DNA of 64,000 bases from Flavobacteriales bacterium (GCA_016715895.1 JADJXH010000004.1:1240001-1304000), one strand, 5' to 3'. Shown: positions 1-10,096, counted from the first letter of the stretch. Program-made: numbers and translations. Notes: generated by a model from the letters alone, not told the origin.

Positions 1-223
1 CCGCGTTGGTGAAATCCAGTGTGCCGATGGGCTGCAGGGTCACGCTGCTCAGGTCCCAGGTCTGGTTCGCGCCGTCCGAGGGCTCGGTGGCCGACCCGGG
101 GCTGGTCACCACGTACATGTCCAGCTGAACGCCGCCCGGCTCGACAAGGGCGGAGACCAGCGTGGGTTGGGCTTGGACGGAGAGGACGGGAAGTAGAAGG
201 AATGCGAGAGTAATGTGTTTCAT
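1..223 (-). CDS. Secreted protein, N-terminal fragment (runs off the window)
   Basis: The reverse strand from position 223 opens an ATG frame without stops to the window edge, about 74 residues. It begins with a clear signal peptide (MKHITLAFLLLPVLSVQAQ) followed by a mature start PTLVSALVEPGG. The visible part reads like the beta-rich N-terminus of a Bacteroidota secreted protein (for example TNQTWDLSS-like motifs seen in T9SS cargos). The C-terminus is outside the window, so a sorting domain cannot be checked. Function is unknown. Confidence 0.75.
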   Translation of the reverse strand, partial: MKHITLAFLLLPVLSVQAQPTLVSALVEPGGVQLDMYVVTSPGSATEPSDGANQTWDLSSVTLQPIGTLDFTNA

Positions 224-407
224 CAGGTTGTGTTTATTCGTGAAAGGTCGGTCATGGTACATGCATCGGGCAAGCCGGAAGACCGGAGTTCTTCACCGGG
301 TCGTGGTGGTGGACGTCTCAGCCCGTTGCACCGGCGCTGCCAGGATCAGGCCGGGGGGCTCGGGCCAGCTGAAGGCACCGTAGCCGACCTCGGGGTCCCT
401 GAAGCGG

Positions 408-433
408 GAACGGCGCCCCTGTGGACGCCGTTC
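408..433 (-). terminator. Hairpin downstream of atpC
   Basis: GAACGGCG (408-415) pairs perfectly with CGCCGTTC (426-433) around a 10-nt loop. A second small hairpin (CCGAGG/CCTCGG, 451-465) lies between it and the atpC stop. There is no T-run, so this is a likely but not classical terminator of the atpD-atpC transcript. The rest of 224-467 holds nothing else I can identify. Confidence 0.4.
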
Positions 434-467
434 ACCATCTGTTCCGTGATCCGAGGGGTCCTCGGCC

Positions 468-701
468 TTATTCGGCCAGCACCAGCACGGTGTTGCGGCT
501 CACCTCCACCACGCCGCCCTTCACGGCGAAGGTCTTCTCGCCCTTGTCCGTGCGAAGCTTCACCTCACCGGCCTTTAGCACGGTGATCAGCGGGGCGTGG
601 TTCTCCAGGAAGCCCATGCTGCCATCCACGCCGGGCACGCCCACGTAGCTGGCCTCGCCCTTGAAGAGCTCCTTGTCGGGGGTGATGATCTCGACTCTCA
701 T
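468..701 (-). CDS. atpC: F0F1 ATP synthase subunit epsilon (short form)
   Basis: Epsilon subunit of the F1 rotor stalk of ATP synthase, cytoplasmic face of the inner membrane. The 77 residues cover only the N-terminal beta-sandwich domain (MRVEIITPDKELF, then GSMGFLENHAPLIT, a conserved family block). The C-terminal helical pair of the E. coli protein (about 139 residues), which can inhibit ATP hydrolysis, is absent; short epsilons are common in Bacteroidota. It lies directly downstream of atpD on the same strand, the usual atpD-atpC order. Its start codon is embedded in an octameric repeat array (699-754). Confidence 0.93.
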   Translation of the reverse strand: MRVEIITPDKELFKGEASYVGVPGVDGSMGFLENHAPLITVLKAGEVKLRTDKGEKTFAVKGGVVEVSRNTVLVLAE

Positions 702-754
702 GTGCTCATGTGCTCATGGGCCCATGTGCACATGTGCACATGGCCACATGGTTC
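699..754. repeat. Octameric tandem array between atpD and atpC
   Basis: Seven consecutive 8-bp units, each starting CATG: CATGTGCT twice, CATGGGCC, CATGTGCA twice, CATGGCCA and CATGGTTC. The array fills the whole atpD-atpC gap: its first CATG supplies the atpC start codon (reverse strand) and its end abuts the atpD stop codon. The unit is internally palindromic, so the RNA could fold on itself. Confidence 0.9.
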
Positions 755-755
755 C

Positions 756-2267
<1,512 letters not shown>

Positions 2268-2313
2268 GAGGGGGTTGAGCGGTTGGGAGGGCGATGCCTC
2301 CGATTTGCGGCCG

Positions 2314-2321
2314 CGAAGGTA
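2314..2321 (-). promoter_or_regulatory. Promoter -7 box for atpD
   Basis: Reverse-strand TACCTTCG, a close match to the Bacteroidota -7 element TAnnTTTG, 47 bp upstream of the atpD ATG in the divergent atpD/ribF gap. Confidence 0.5.
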
Positions 2322-2417
2322 GGGCTTCCCCCCGGAAGCACCAATGGACGTTCTCAACAGGTGTTGGCGGGGGGATGCGCCGGGCCGTTCCTTCCCCCCT
2401 TCCGACCTTCGCCCCCG

Positions 2418-3362
2418 ATGCAGGTGCATACAGACCTCGAGCGGTTCCTGGGCGTGGAACGCCCGGTGCTCACCACGGGCACCTTCGATGGCGTCCATCA
2501 AGGTCACCGCGTGATCCTCGACCGCCTCAACCAGGTGGCGCGGCGCGAAGCGGGCAGCTCGGTGCTCTTCACCTTCCACCCGCACCCGCGGATGGTGCTC
2601 TTCCCCACGGACAACGACCTGAAGCTGCTGAGCACCCAGAAGGAGAAGATCGCCCTGTTGGAGGCCGCCGGGGTGGACCACCTGCTGGTGATCCCCTTCA
2701 GCCGGGCCTTCAGCCGCCTGAAGGCCTTGGAGTACGTGCGCGATGTGCTGGTGGAGGCCATCGGGGTGCACGCCCTCGTGATCGGCCACGACCACCGTTT
2801 CGGGCGCAACCGCGAGGGCGACATCCACCTGCTTCGGCAGTTGGGTGAGGTCTACGACTTCCAGGTGGAGGAGATCCCCGCGCACGAGGTGGACCACGTG
2901 CAGGTGAGCAGCACCAAGGTGCGGCAGGCCTTGCTGGAAGGGGATGTGCGCACGGCGGCCAGCCTCCTGGGCTACGCCTACACCCTGGGCGGGGTGGTGG
3001 TGAAGGGCGACCAGCGCGGCCGCGGCATCGGCTTCCCCACGGCCAACCTGGGCCTGGTGGACCCCTTCAAGCTGGTGCCGGCCAACGGGGTGTATGCCAT
3101 CACGGCCACCGTGCGCGGCCGGCGGTTCGAGGGCATGCTGAACATCGGCGTGCGCCCCACCGCGGTGCGCGAGGGAGAGCGCACCATCGAGGCCCACCTG
3201 TTCGGGTTGGACCAGGAGGTGTACGGCGAACCGATGGAGCTGCAACTGCACGCCCGCCTGCGTGACGAACGCACGTTCCCCGGCCTCGATGCGTTGAAGG
3301 AACAGCTTCACCGCGACCGCGAGGCCGCCCAGGCGGCGCTGAACACCCTGCCTGCGTCATAG
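2418..3362 (+). CDS. ribF: Bifunctional riboflavin kinase / FAD synthetase
   Basis: Converts riboflavin to FMN and FMN to FAD in the cytoplasm. 314 residues. The N-terminal adenylyltransferase half shows TGTFDGVHQGH (nucleotide binding, near residue 23) and GHDHRFGRNREGD. The C-terminal flavokinase half shows KGDQRGRGIGFPTANL and NGVYAI. The start ATG at 2418 fits the family; the frame is open upstream only as a shadow of atpD. Divergent from atpD. A GACCTTCG box sits 7 bp before the start. Confidence 0.96.
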   Translation: MQVHTDLERFLGVERPVLTTGTFDGVHQGHRVILDRLNQVARREAGSSVLFTFHPHPRMVLFPTDNDLKLLSTQKEKIALLEAAGVDHLLVIPFSRAFSRLKALEYVRDVLVEAIGVHALVIGHDHRFGRNREGDIHLLRQLGEVYDFQVEEIPAHEVDHVQVSSTKVRQALLEGDVRTAASLLGYAYTLGGVVVKGDQRGRGIGFPTANLGLVDPFKLVPANGVYAITATVRGRRFEGMLNIGVRPTAVREGERTIEAHLFGLDQEVYGEPMELQLHARLRDERTFPGLDALKEQLHRDREAAQAALNTLPAS

Positions 3363-3369
3363 CTCGAGC

Positions 3370-4044
3370 ATGCCCATGTCCGCCATCCCCGCCATGCATC
3401 GCCGCATCCCGCCCGCCGGCCGATGGGCGCGTGTCGCCCGCTTCGTTCTTCGCTCCTGTCTGTTGTTCCTTGTTCCTTGTTCCTTCCCGTCGGCCGCCCA
3501 CGCCCAGCCGCTGCCCCAGTCCACGCTGGACACGGTGCGCACCTACCGCAGCCTTGAGCGCGCCCTGGCCGAGCCCATGCAGGTCCACCGCCTGGACCTC
3601 AGCAAGCAGAAGCTCAAGGCCGTGCCCGAGGAGCTGCGGCGATTGCCCAACCTCAACGCCCTGGACCTGGGTCGCAACAAGCTGAAGGAGCTGCCCCCGT
3701 GGTTCACCGACCTGGCCAACCTGCAGGAGCTCACCCTGAGCGGCAACAAGCTGGTGGACTTCCCCGAGGTGATCTGCGGGCTGCGCCACCTGAAGCGGCT
3801 GGACATGAGCCGCAACGCGCTCACCGGTCTGCCGGCCTGCCTGGGGCGCCTCCAGGAGCTCAGCAGCCTCGACCTGTGGAGCAACGACCTGGCCACCTTC
3901 CCCGAGGAGCTCGAAGGGCTGGAGGCCCTGCGCTACGTGGACCTGCGGGTGATCCAGTTCAGCCCCAAGGAGATGGAGCGCATCGCCGAGCTGTGGCCGC
4001 GGGCCAAGATCCAGTTCAGCGCGCCGTGCAACTGCGGCATGTGA
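3370..4044 (+). CDS. Secreted leucine-rich-repeat protein
   Basis: 224 residues (fewer if the third ATG at 3394, MHRRIPPAGRWAR, is the true start; it gives the better signal peptide, ending near AAHA). The mature part carries about five LRR units of roughly 23 residues with the pattern LxxLDLxxNxLxxLPxxxxxLxxL, of the plant-related or Ras-suppressor class. It ends with a short Cys-containing tail (PCNCGM) without a recognisable T9SS domain. LRR proteins bind other proteins; the partner is unknown. Eight bases separate it from ribF, so co-transcription is possible. The DNA coding for the signal peptide is itself a heptameric repeat. Confidence 0.8.
   Translation: MPMSAIPAMHRRIPPAGRWARVARFVLRSCLLFLVPCSFPSAAHAQPLPQSTLDTVRTYRSLERALAEPMQVHRLDLSKQKLKAVPEELRRLPNLNALDLGRNKLKELPPWFTDLANLQELTLSGNKLVDFPEVICGLRHLKRLDMSRNALTGLPACLGRLQELSSLDLWSNDLATFPEELEGLEALRYVDLRVIQFSPKEMERIAELWPRAKIQFSAPCNCGM
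3441..3489. repeat. Heptameric degenerate array inside signal-peptide codons
   Basis: 7-bp period: CTTCGTT, CTTCGCT, CCTGTCT, GTTGTTC, CTTGTTC, CTTGTTC, CTTCCCG. Three exact TTGTTCC copies form its core (3463-3483). It lies within the hydrophobic signal-peptide region of the LRR gene. Confidence 0.7.
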
Positions 4045-4057
4045 GCGAGCGGCGCCC

Positions 4058-4636
4058 ATGAGCCCCTTCACCTGGAGCCTGCTCGAAGCCGTCGCGGCCT
4101 GCGGCAACCTCGCCTACACGGTGCTCATGCTCTACGAGCGGCGCATCGGCTGGCTCTTCGGCATCGCGGCTTCCGCCTTGGGCATCGCACTCTTCCTCCA
4201 TCAGCAGGTGTTCGCACAGGTGGCGCTGAACGCCGTCTACGTGGGCATGGGGCTTTACGGCTGGTGGTCGTGGGGCCGCGGACAGGGCGCCGAACTGCCG
4301 ATCGTCCGGCGCGGGGGACGCTTCCACGCACGGGCCATCGGCACAGGCTTGCTGGGCACCCTGGTCCTGGCGCTGCTGCTGCGCCTGCTCCCCGGGGCGC
4401 AGCACGTGGCACTGGATGGCTTCGCCACGGCCTTCAGCCTGCTCGCCACCTGGATGCTGGCGCGCAAAGTGCTGGAGAACTGGGCCTACTGGATCGTGGC
4501 GGATGCCGTGGCCATCGCGCTGTACGCCATGCTGGGCCTGTGGTGGTACGTGGGCCTCTATGCGATCTACGTGGTGCTGTCCGCTTCGGCGCTCCGCCGT
4601 TGGCACCGGCAATGGCGGGCGGCACAGGGTCCCTGA
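4058..4636 (+). CDS. pnuC: PnuC-family vitamin/nucleoside transporter
   Basis: Inner-membrane facilitator of the PnuC/PnuT family, which takes up nicotinamide riboside or thiamine. 192 residues with about seven hydrophobic segments; family signatures YERRIGWLFGIAASALG near residue 27 and NAVYVGMGLYGWWSW near residue 57. Starts 13 bp after the LRR gene. Members beside TPP-controlled TonB receptors in Bacteroidota are thought to be thiamine carriers (PnuT). A TPP riboswitch and receptor lie 6 kb away, so thiamine is a reasonable but unproven substrate; nicotinamide riboside is the alternative. Confidence 0.88.
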   Translation: MSPFTWSLLEAVAACGNLAYTVLMLYERRIGWLFGIAASALGIALFLHQQVFAQVALNAVYVGMGLYGWWSWGRGQGAELPIVRRGGRFHARAIGTGLLGTLVLALLLRLLPGAQHVALDGFATAFSLLATWMLARKVLENWAYWIVADAVAIALYAMLGLWWYVGLYAIYVVLSASALRRWHRQWRAAQGP

Positions 4637-4649
4637 ACCAGCGGCGGGA

Positions 4650-6026
4650 TCAGTCGGCCCCGTGGCCGGGCACAGGCGGCAGCAGGTCGCCATGCGCGCG
4701 GCGGAGCGGCCGTTCGTAGAACGTGACGGTGAGCAGCAGGAAGAACAGCAGGTACATGCTGTCCTCCAGCGGGATGGTGCCGATGCGGATGCCGAGGTTC
4801 TCCGCATCGTTGTACCACACCACCGGTTCATCGAGCAGCGTGCCGGTGAGCACCCCGTTCACCAGGATGAAGGGGACCAGGTTCACCGCGTAGGCCAGCA
4901 GGAAACGGCCGAGATAGGGGCTGCGCAGCACGAACACGTGGACGGTGAGCAGGGCCGCGGTGCACAGGAAGGTGATCGCCGTGTAGATGCGGTCGATGTA
5001 CAGGCCGCCGACGAGGGTGAGCACTCCGATGAGGATGATCGCCAGCGGCCGGGCCACCGTCCCCAGCACATCGCGGCGCACGAAATAGCGCATCACCTCG
5101 TAGATGAAGGTGCAGGAGTAGGGGACCACCAGGAAGAAGAGCCACTCCTCGATGGGCAGGCCGGCGATGTGCGGCCCGGTGAGGTAGCGCGGGTTGAAGC
5201 CCCACACGCCGGTGGCGGTGAAGATGGCATCCCACGCAATGAAGGTGGCGGCCATCACGGCGGTGCCGGTGAACAGGCCGGGCCACTTGCGCCAGTAGCG
5301 CACACGCGGTTCGAAGCTGCGCAGCAGCGGGAAGCTCAGCGTGAACAGGTCGAGGGCCAGGTACGTGTACGCCTCGCGGCCCTGCAGCGCACCGATGCCG
5401 ATGATGCCGGCGAAGAAGAAGAGCTGCGCGCCGAGTACCACCTGGGCCAGCGGGTTCGTGCGCTTCACGGGCAGGGTGAAGTAGGCGGCGAAGAAGATCG
5501 CGCTCACCACCCCCCACGCCACGTAGTTGCGCATGGGCACCACCCCGCCGTCCCAATTCCAGAAGCCCAGCTGCATGGCCACGGGTTCGATCACCAGGTC
5601 CACGCCCACCATCACCAGGGAGGCCACGGCGATGCGGGCCCAGGTGGGCAGGGCCACACCGGCGATCAGCGGCCCGATGCAGAGCACCAGCAGCAGCCAG
5701 TTCACGCCGATCATCAAGGGCGTATCCCAGAGCTTCAGGCCCAACGCATCGCCGTAGTGGTAGTGGCCGAAGATGATCCCCGTGCGCACGCCGGCCATCT
5801 CCACCAGGAAGCCGAGCACCAGCACGCCGGCCGCAAAGGCGAGGGTGAGCGCATCAGGTCGCGTGTGCAGCAGCAGCAGCAGGGCGATGATGAGCAGGGT
5901 CACCGGTGTGAGCGGCACGAGGTGTTCGGCCCACGGGCTGGCCAGTCCCGCCAGGCCCACGGATTGGAGCACCACGATGATGAAGGTGGCGCGAGGAAGG
6001 GTGAACAGGTGGAGCAGCCGGTCCAT
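4650..6026 (-). CDS. Carotenoid hydratase-like / lycopene cyclase fusion
   Basis: 458-residue multi-spanning membrane protein with two parts. Residues 1 to about 215 match the CruF/DUF422 carotenoid biosynthesis family (block EMAGVRTGIIFGHYHYGD, then NWLLLV and EPVAMQLGFWNW). The rest matches the two-copy CrtYc/CrtYd lycopene cyclase: GLPIEEWLFF and IPLEDSMYLLF are the paired PxE(E/D) motifs. It would hydrate the carotenoid end or form beta-rings from lycopene. The start ATG at 6026 overlaps the crtI stop (TGATG), indicating translational coupling; the open frame upstream of it is a shadow of crtI. Convergent with pnuC. Confidence 0.88.
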   Translation of the reverse strand: MDRLLHLFTLPRATFIIVVLQSVGLAGLASPWAEHLVPLTPVTLLIIALLLLLHTRPDALTLAFAAGVLVLGFLVEMAGVRTGIIFGHYHYGDALGLKLWDTPLMIGVNWLLLVLCIGPLIAGVALPTWARIAVASLVMVGVDLVIEPVAMQLGFWNWDGGVVPMRNYVAWGVVSAIFFAAYFTLPVKRTNPLAQVVLGAQLFFFAGIIGIGALQGREAYTYLALDLFTLSFPLLRSFEPRVRYWRKWPGLFTGTAVMAATFIAWDAIFTATGVWGFNPRYLTGPHIAGLPIEEWLFFLVVPYSCTFIYEVMRYFVRRDVLGTVARPLAIILIGVLTLVGGLYIDRIYTAITFLCTAALLTVHVFVLRSPYLGRFLLAYAVNLVPFILVNGVLTGTLLDEPVVWYNDAENLGIRIGTIPLEDSMYLLFFLLLTVTFYERPLRRAHGDLLPPVPGHGAD

Positions 6027-7507
6027 CACGCGGGGGCGATCGTTGCGGTGGCGATGCGGGCGCTCAGCAGGCTCAGCGGGATCCCCCCGCCGGGATGCAC
6101 GCTGCCGCCGCAGAAGTGCAGGCCGCGCACCCTCGGGTGGTCGTTGGGGTGGCGCAGGAAGGCCGCCCACGGGCTGTTGCTGCTCGTGCCGTAGATCGAC
6201 CCCTGATGGCTGAAGGTGGCCGCTTCGATCCCCGCCGGGTCCAGCACCTCCTCCACGGCGATCAGCGGCGCCGGGTCCACCCCCAGGGTGCCCTGCACCT
6301 TGGCCAGCACGGTGCGCCGCGCGTGGGCCACGAGGGCCTCGCGGTCCTGGCCGACATACCGTGGCGCATTGATCATCACGAACCAGTTCTCGCACCCGGG
6401 TGGCGCGTCCTGCGGGTCCTCCTTGCTGGTGATGTTGATGTAGACCGTGGGGTCGTCGCCCAGGTCCAGCGTGTCGAACAGGTGGTGGAACTCGGTGCGG
6501 TGGTCGCGGCTGAACAGGATGTTGTGCAGGCCCAGTTCGGGGAACTTGCGCGTGATGCCCCAGTAGAAGACCAGCGCCGAACTGCTGCGCTCCTGCCGCA
6601 AGGTGCGCTCCGGGGCGGGCAGGTCCGGCATCAGCCTTCGGTAGGCCGGTTCCACATCCATGTTGCAGAGCACCACGTCGGCGTCCACGTCAGTACCGTT
6701 CACACGTACGCCCGCCACCCGGCGTCGATCGGAGCTGAAGCGGATCCGCTCCACGGGCGCGTTGACGTGATAGCGCACCCCGAGCGCTTCGCCCAGGGCG
6801 TGCAGGGCGGTCACGATGCGGCGCATGCCGCCCACGGCGTGGTAGGCTCCGTGGCCATGCTCCAGCCCGGGGATCATCCGCATGATGCCCGGTGTCCGGT
6901 ACGGATCGCTGCCGTTGTAGGTGGCGTAGCGGTCGAAGAGCTGCACGGCCTTGGGGTGCTTCAGGGCCTGTTCGTTCACGTGGTGCAGGCTTCCGAACAG
7001 TTCCTGCGGACGCGCCGCCAGGAGCGCCTGTGACACGCCGCCTTTCCACAGGGTGCTCCATCGATGCAGGGAGTGCTCCAGAAAGGTGCGGCCCGTGCGG
7101 TCGAGCAGGGTGGATGCGCGGTGCAGGTACGCCCGAGTGGCTGCGCGGGGCACGCCCAGCACGCGCTCCAGTTCCTCCGCGAGGCGCTCCGGATCGCTCC
7201 AGCCGGTCACGCGGGTGCCGTCCTCCCACCAATAGCGGAAGGCGACCTCCAGCCGGCGATGGCTGAAGTGCGGGGCCATGGGCCGGCCGGCGAGCGTGAA
7301 GAGCTCCTCCACCAGATGGGGCATGGTGAAGAGCGAAGGGCCCTTGTCGAAGCGGTAGCCGCCGAGCTGGAGTTCCGCCAACTTGCCACCGGGTGTGCCG
7401 GCGGCTTCAAAGGCATCCACGCGATAGCCCTTCACCGCAAGCCGCACGGCGGCGGCCAGCCCGGCCACGCCGGTGCCGACCACGATGGCGCGCGCAGGCT
7501 TCCCCAT
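6026..7507 (-). CDS. crtI: Phytoene desaturase
   Basis: FAD-dependent desaturase that converts phytoene to lycopene. 493 residues. Seen: dinucleotide-binding motif VVGTGVAGLAAAVRL at the N-terminus, KGPSLFTMP near residue 65, and the C-terminal carotenoid signature FCGGSVHPGGGIPL. The ATG at 7507 gives the family start (MGKPARAIVVG); 34 upstream codons in frame are ignored. First gene of a two-gene unit with the cyclase. Phytoene synthase (crtB) is not in the window. Confidence 0.95.
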   Translation of the reverse strand: MGKPARAIVVGTGVAGLAAAVRLAVKGYRVDAFEAAGTPGGKLAELQLGGYRFDKGPSLFTMPHLVEELFTLAGRPMAPHFSHRRLEVAFRYWWEDGTRVTGWSDPERLAEELERVLGVPRAATRAYLHRASTLLDRTGRTFLEHSLHRWSTLWKGGVSQALLAARPQELFGSLHHVNEQALKHPKAVQLFDRYATYNGSDPYRTPGIMRMIPGLEHGHGAYHAVGGMRRIVTALHALGEALGVRYHVNAPVERIRFSSDRRRVAGVRVNGTDVDADVVLCNMDVEPAYRRLMPDLPAPERTLRQERSSSALVFYWGITRKFPELGLHNILFSRDHRTEFHHLFDTLDLGDDPTVYINITSKEDPQDAPPGCENWFVMINAPRYVGQDREALVAHARRTVLAKVQGTLGVDPAPLIAVEEVLDPAGIEAATFSHQGSIYGTSSNSPWAAFLRHPNDHPRVRGLHFCGGSVHPGGGIPLSLLSARIATATIAPA

Positions 7508-7520
7508 GGGCGCAAAGGAA

Positions 7521-7558
7521 CGAACGGGCCCCCGCAGCGGTTCGCGGAGGCCCGTTCG
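7521..7558 (-). terminator. Hairpin between a T9SS cargo gene and crtI
   Basis: CGAACGGGCC (7521-7530) pairs perfectly with GGCCCGTTCG (7549-7558), with a further inner CCGC/GCGG pairing. It lies just downstream of the stop of the 7572-9404 gene. The T-tract is absent. Confidence 0.55.
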
Positions 7559-7571
7559 TCGTGCGGTGTGA

Positions 7572-9404
7572 TCAGCGCTTGGTGAACGGCGCGGGTCGCC
7601 AGCGTCCATCGGTGCCCACGCTCAGCCAGTACGCGCCCGGGGCCAGGTCGTGCACATCGATGCGTTGACGGTCACCGGCGGCGGCAGTGTGGTCCTTCAC
7701 CACGCGTCCCGCGCCATCGGTGATGCGCAGCACGGCACCTGCGTCCACGGGTGCAGGCAGGGTCACATCCACCGACGCGTCGGCAGGCACGGGAAAGAGA
7801 CCCGGCATCGGTCGATCGTCATCCGGCAGCCCCACGCTGAGGTCGGTGATGGCCACGTGCGCGTGCACCATCGCGAAGTCGCCGCCCATCACCAGCGCGT
7901 TGCCCAGCACGGCCACCGCATGCACCGGGGCCTCCAGCCAGATCATGGGCTCGGCCGCGTCGGGTGTGCCGAGGAAGCGGCCGATGTGGGTGCCGTCGGT
8001 CAGCATCTGGTACAGGCTGAACACACCGCCGAAGTAGATCGCACCGGCATGATGCGCCAGGCTGCTGATGTAGGTGGGGCCCACGCCGGCGGGCATGTAC
8101 GTGTCGTGGTTCGGAAGAAGCTCCTCCCAGGTGGTGGAGCCCGGTGCCAGCCTTGCCAGACCATATGTGGGTACGATGTTGGCCCAAAGATCACCGGCGG
8201 CGTAAAGGGTGTCGTTCACGCTCAGCAGCGCACGCACCGGCGCATCCAGTCCGATGGCGAGGTTCTGCCAGTCGCCGCTGCCGATGGTGGCGCAGCGCAC
8301 CAGCACAGGCTCGATGGGGGACTCCAACGTGGTGAACGCACCGCCGACCACCAGCTGCCCGTTGTGCGTGGCCAGGGCCATCACCGTGGCATCGAAGGGG
8401 CTGCCCACCTGCTCCCAATAACCGTTCACGAGCCGCTTCACCACGTCATCCGTGCCCGCAAAGCCACTGGCCTCGCCTGCGGCGTGCAGCACGCCGTTGT
8501 GGACGTGCAGCGCATGCGTGCGCGGGGCCATGCCGGGGAACAGGTTGGCGTAGGACCAGGTGCTTCCGTTCCAGATGGCCAGGTCGGCCTGCTCGTTCTC
8601 GAAGGTGCCGCCCAGGTAGATGAGCCCGTTGTGTTCGATCGCGCACGCGGCCGCTCCGCTCACGCCGTTCCCCAGGGCACTGTAGCTGCTGCCGTTCCAA
8701 AGGGCCACGCGCGTGGCGGCGGTGCCACCGGCCGTGGTGAAGGCACCGGCCACCAGCAGGTCGCCGGTGCCCAGCGCGAGCAGGGCCGTCACGCTGCTGT
8801 CCGTGCCCGTGCCCAGGGTGTTCCAGGGGATGCTCGGCGGATAGCCCGGCTGGATCCAGGCCAGTTCATCGGCGGTGAATCCGTGGTCCGTGGCCCAGCC
8901 GGCGATGGGCGTGCCCAGGGTCGGCGATCGCAGCAGGTCGGCCACATAGGCCAGTTCCGCTTCGGCATCGATGTGTTCGGCGAGCGCGCGGTGCCCGCTC
9001 TCGATCATCAACTGGCCCACCGCGCATGCGGTGTGGTGCGGGTCGATGAACACCGGGTTGCGGTAGGGCAGCACATGGTTCTGCGGAAAGGTGCGGCCTT
9101 CGGCGTACACGCTCAGTGCGTCCAGGAGGCGATGGCGCTGGTCCGCCTGCGCGGCGGAAAGGCCTTCGGGCGAGCGGGTCAGCAGGTGTTCACGCACCAG
9201 GCGCAGGTGGGTGGCGATGCGGTCCGCTTCACTGCGGAAGGACACTGTGGCCGCTCCGCCCGCCGGTGAGGGGTCCATCGTCGCCCATTGGCGGTTCACT
9301 TCCATCAGGTGTGCGTACAGCGGTGCGCTTCGTTGCGGGGCCAGCTGTGCGTGCAGTGCAAGCGTGCCCAGCAGGAAGATCGGGAGTATGGTGGTCCTGT
9401 TCAT
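7572..9404 (-). CDS. Secreted T9SS cargo with repeated propeller-like blades
   Basis: 610 residues. Signal peptide MNRTTILPIFLLGTLALHAQ; an alpha-rich segment to about residue 180; then repeating units of about 50 residues of the type LYAAGDLW..., WNGSSYSALGNGV, LVVGGAFTT, as in beta-propeller or kelch-like secreted proteins. The final about 75 residues (PGLFPVPADASVDV ... GAYWLSVGTDGRWR) are a type A T9SS sorting domain, so it should be exported and attached or released at the cell surface. Start chosen at 9404 because the 17 upstream codons precede the signal peptide. Ligand or activity unknown. Confidence 0.88.
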   Translation of the reverse strand: MNRTTILPIFLLGTLALHAQLAPQRSAPLYAHLMEVNRQWATMDPSPAGGAATVSFRSEADRIATHLRLVREHLLTRSPEGLSAAQADQRHRLLDALSVYAEGRTFPQNHVLPYRNPVFIDPHHTACAVGQLMIESGHRALAEHIDAEAELAYVADLLRSPTLGTPIAGWATDHGFTADELAWIQPGYPPSIPWNTLGTGTDSSVTALLALGTGDLLVAGAFTTAGGTAATRVALWNGSSYSALGNGVSGAAACAIEHNGLIYLGGTFENEQADLAIWNGSTWSYANLFPGMAPRTHALHVHNGVLHAAGEASGFAGTDDVVKRLVNGYWEQVGSPFDATVMALATHNGQLVVGGAFTTLESPIEPVLVRCATIGSGDWQNLAIGLDAPVRALLSVNDTLYAAGDLWANIVPTYGLARLAPGSTTWEELLPNHDTYMPAGVGPTYISSLAHHAGAIYFGGVFSLYQMLTDGTHIGRFLGTPDAAEPMIWLEAPVHAVAVLGNALVMGGDFAMVHAHVAITDLSVGLPDDDRPMPGLFPVPADASVDVTLPAPVDAGAVLRITDGAGRVVKDHTAAAGDRQRIDVHDLAPGAYWLSVGTDGRWRPAPFTKR

Positions 9405-9494
9405 GGTCGTTCGTCTTGGTCCGTGTTGTCCAATAGAGGGGACGCGCCATGGCATCGCTGCCTGCCCGGTGATGGACCGTTACTTTCACGGCGG

Positions 9495-10076
9495 ATGGAG
9501 CTCGTGCGCATCGCCATCGTGGGGCCGGAGAGCAGCGGCAAGACGACGCTGTGTGAAGCGCTGATGCACCATTTCTTCGCCGGTCATGTGACCGAAGGAG
9601 CCCGCGAATACCTCGAGGAGCTCGGCCGGCCCTACACCGAGGACGACGTGCTGGAGATGGCCCGTGGTCAGGCGCAGATGCATCAGGATGCACCACTCTT
9701 CGCGGCGGAGCACTGGGAAGCGACGGGTGGTGCCGATGGCCTGGGCACCGCGCCGGTGGAACCCGTCTTCTTCGACACCGACACGGTGAACTTCGTCATC
9801 TGGTCGCGCGAGAAGTACGGGCGCGTGCATCCGACGATCGAACACCTGGTGGGCGAGGTGCACTACGACTGGCGTCTGCTGTGCCGGCCGGACATCCCCT
9901 GGGAGCCCGATCCGCTCCGCGAGAACTCGCATGACCGCGACCGGCTGTTCGAGGTGTGGATGAACGAGCTGCGATCGAGAGGTCTGCCCTTCACGGTGAT
10001 CGAGGGCGATCGCGCACAGCGGATGGATGTGGCCACCCTGGTGGTGGATGACCTGCTGCGGCGTGCGCGGCGTTGA
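9495..10076 (+). CDS. NadR-like AAA ATPase/kinase
   Basis: 193-residue P-loop protein resembling the C-terminal ribosylnicotinamide-kinase domain of NadR. Walker A GPESSGKT is at residues 10-17; EGAREYLEELGRPYT and FFDTDTVNFVIWS follow the family pattern; a DIPWEPDPLRE segment resembles the lid. The NadR nucleotidyltransferase domain is missing. In Bacteroidota such stand-alone kinases are often near pnuC and TPP-controlled receptors; a role in phosphorylating an imported vitamin (nicotinamide riboside or thiamine) is inference. A TACTTTCA box lies 6 bp before the start. Confidence 0.82.
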   Translation: MELVRIAIVGPESSGKTTLCEALMHHFFAGHVTEGAREYLEELGRPYTEDDVLEMARGQAQMHQDAPLFAAEHWEATGGADGLGTAPVEPVFFDTDTVNFVIWSREKYGRVHPTIEHLVGEVHYDWRLLCRPDIPWEPDPLRENSHDRDRLFEVWMNELRSRGLPFTVIEGDRAQRMDVATLVVDDLLRRARR

Positions 10077-10081
10077 CCCGG

Positions 10082-10089
10082 TATCTTCG
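10082..10089 (+). promoter_or_regulatory. Promoter -7 box for hepT-mntA
   Basis: TATCTTCG only 7 bp upstream of the hepT ATG. It implies a transcription start at or next to the start codon. Confidence 0.5.
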
Positions 10090-10096
10090 ACGGCGC

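Noticed and set aside
699..754. CRISPR array
   Set aside because: Repeats of 7-8 bp without spacers here and at the other arrays; no cas gene in the window.
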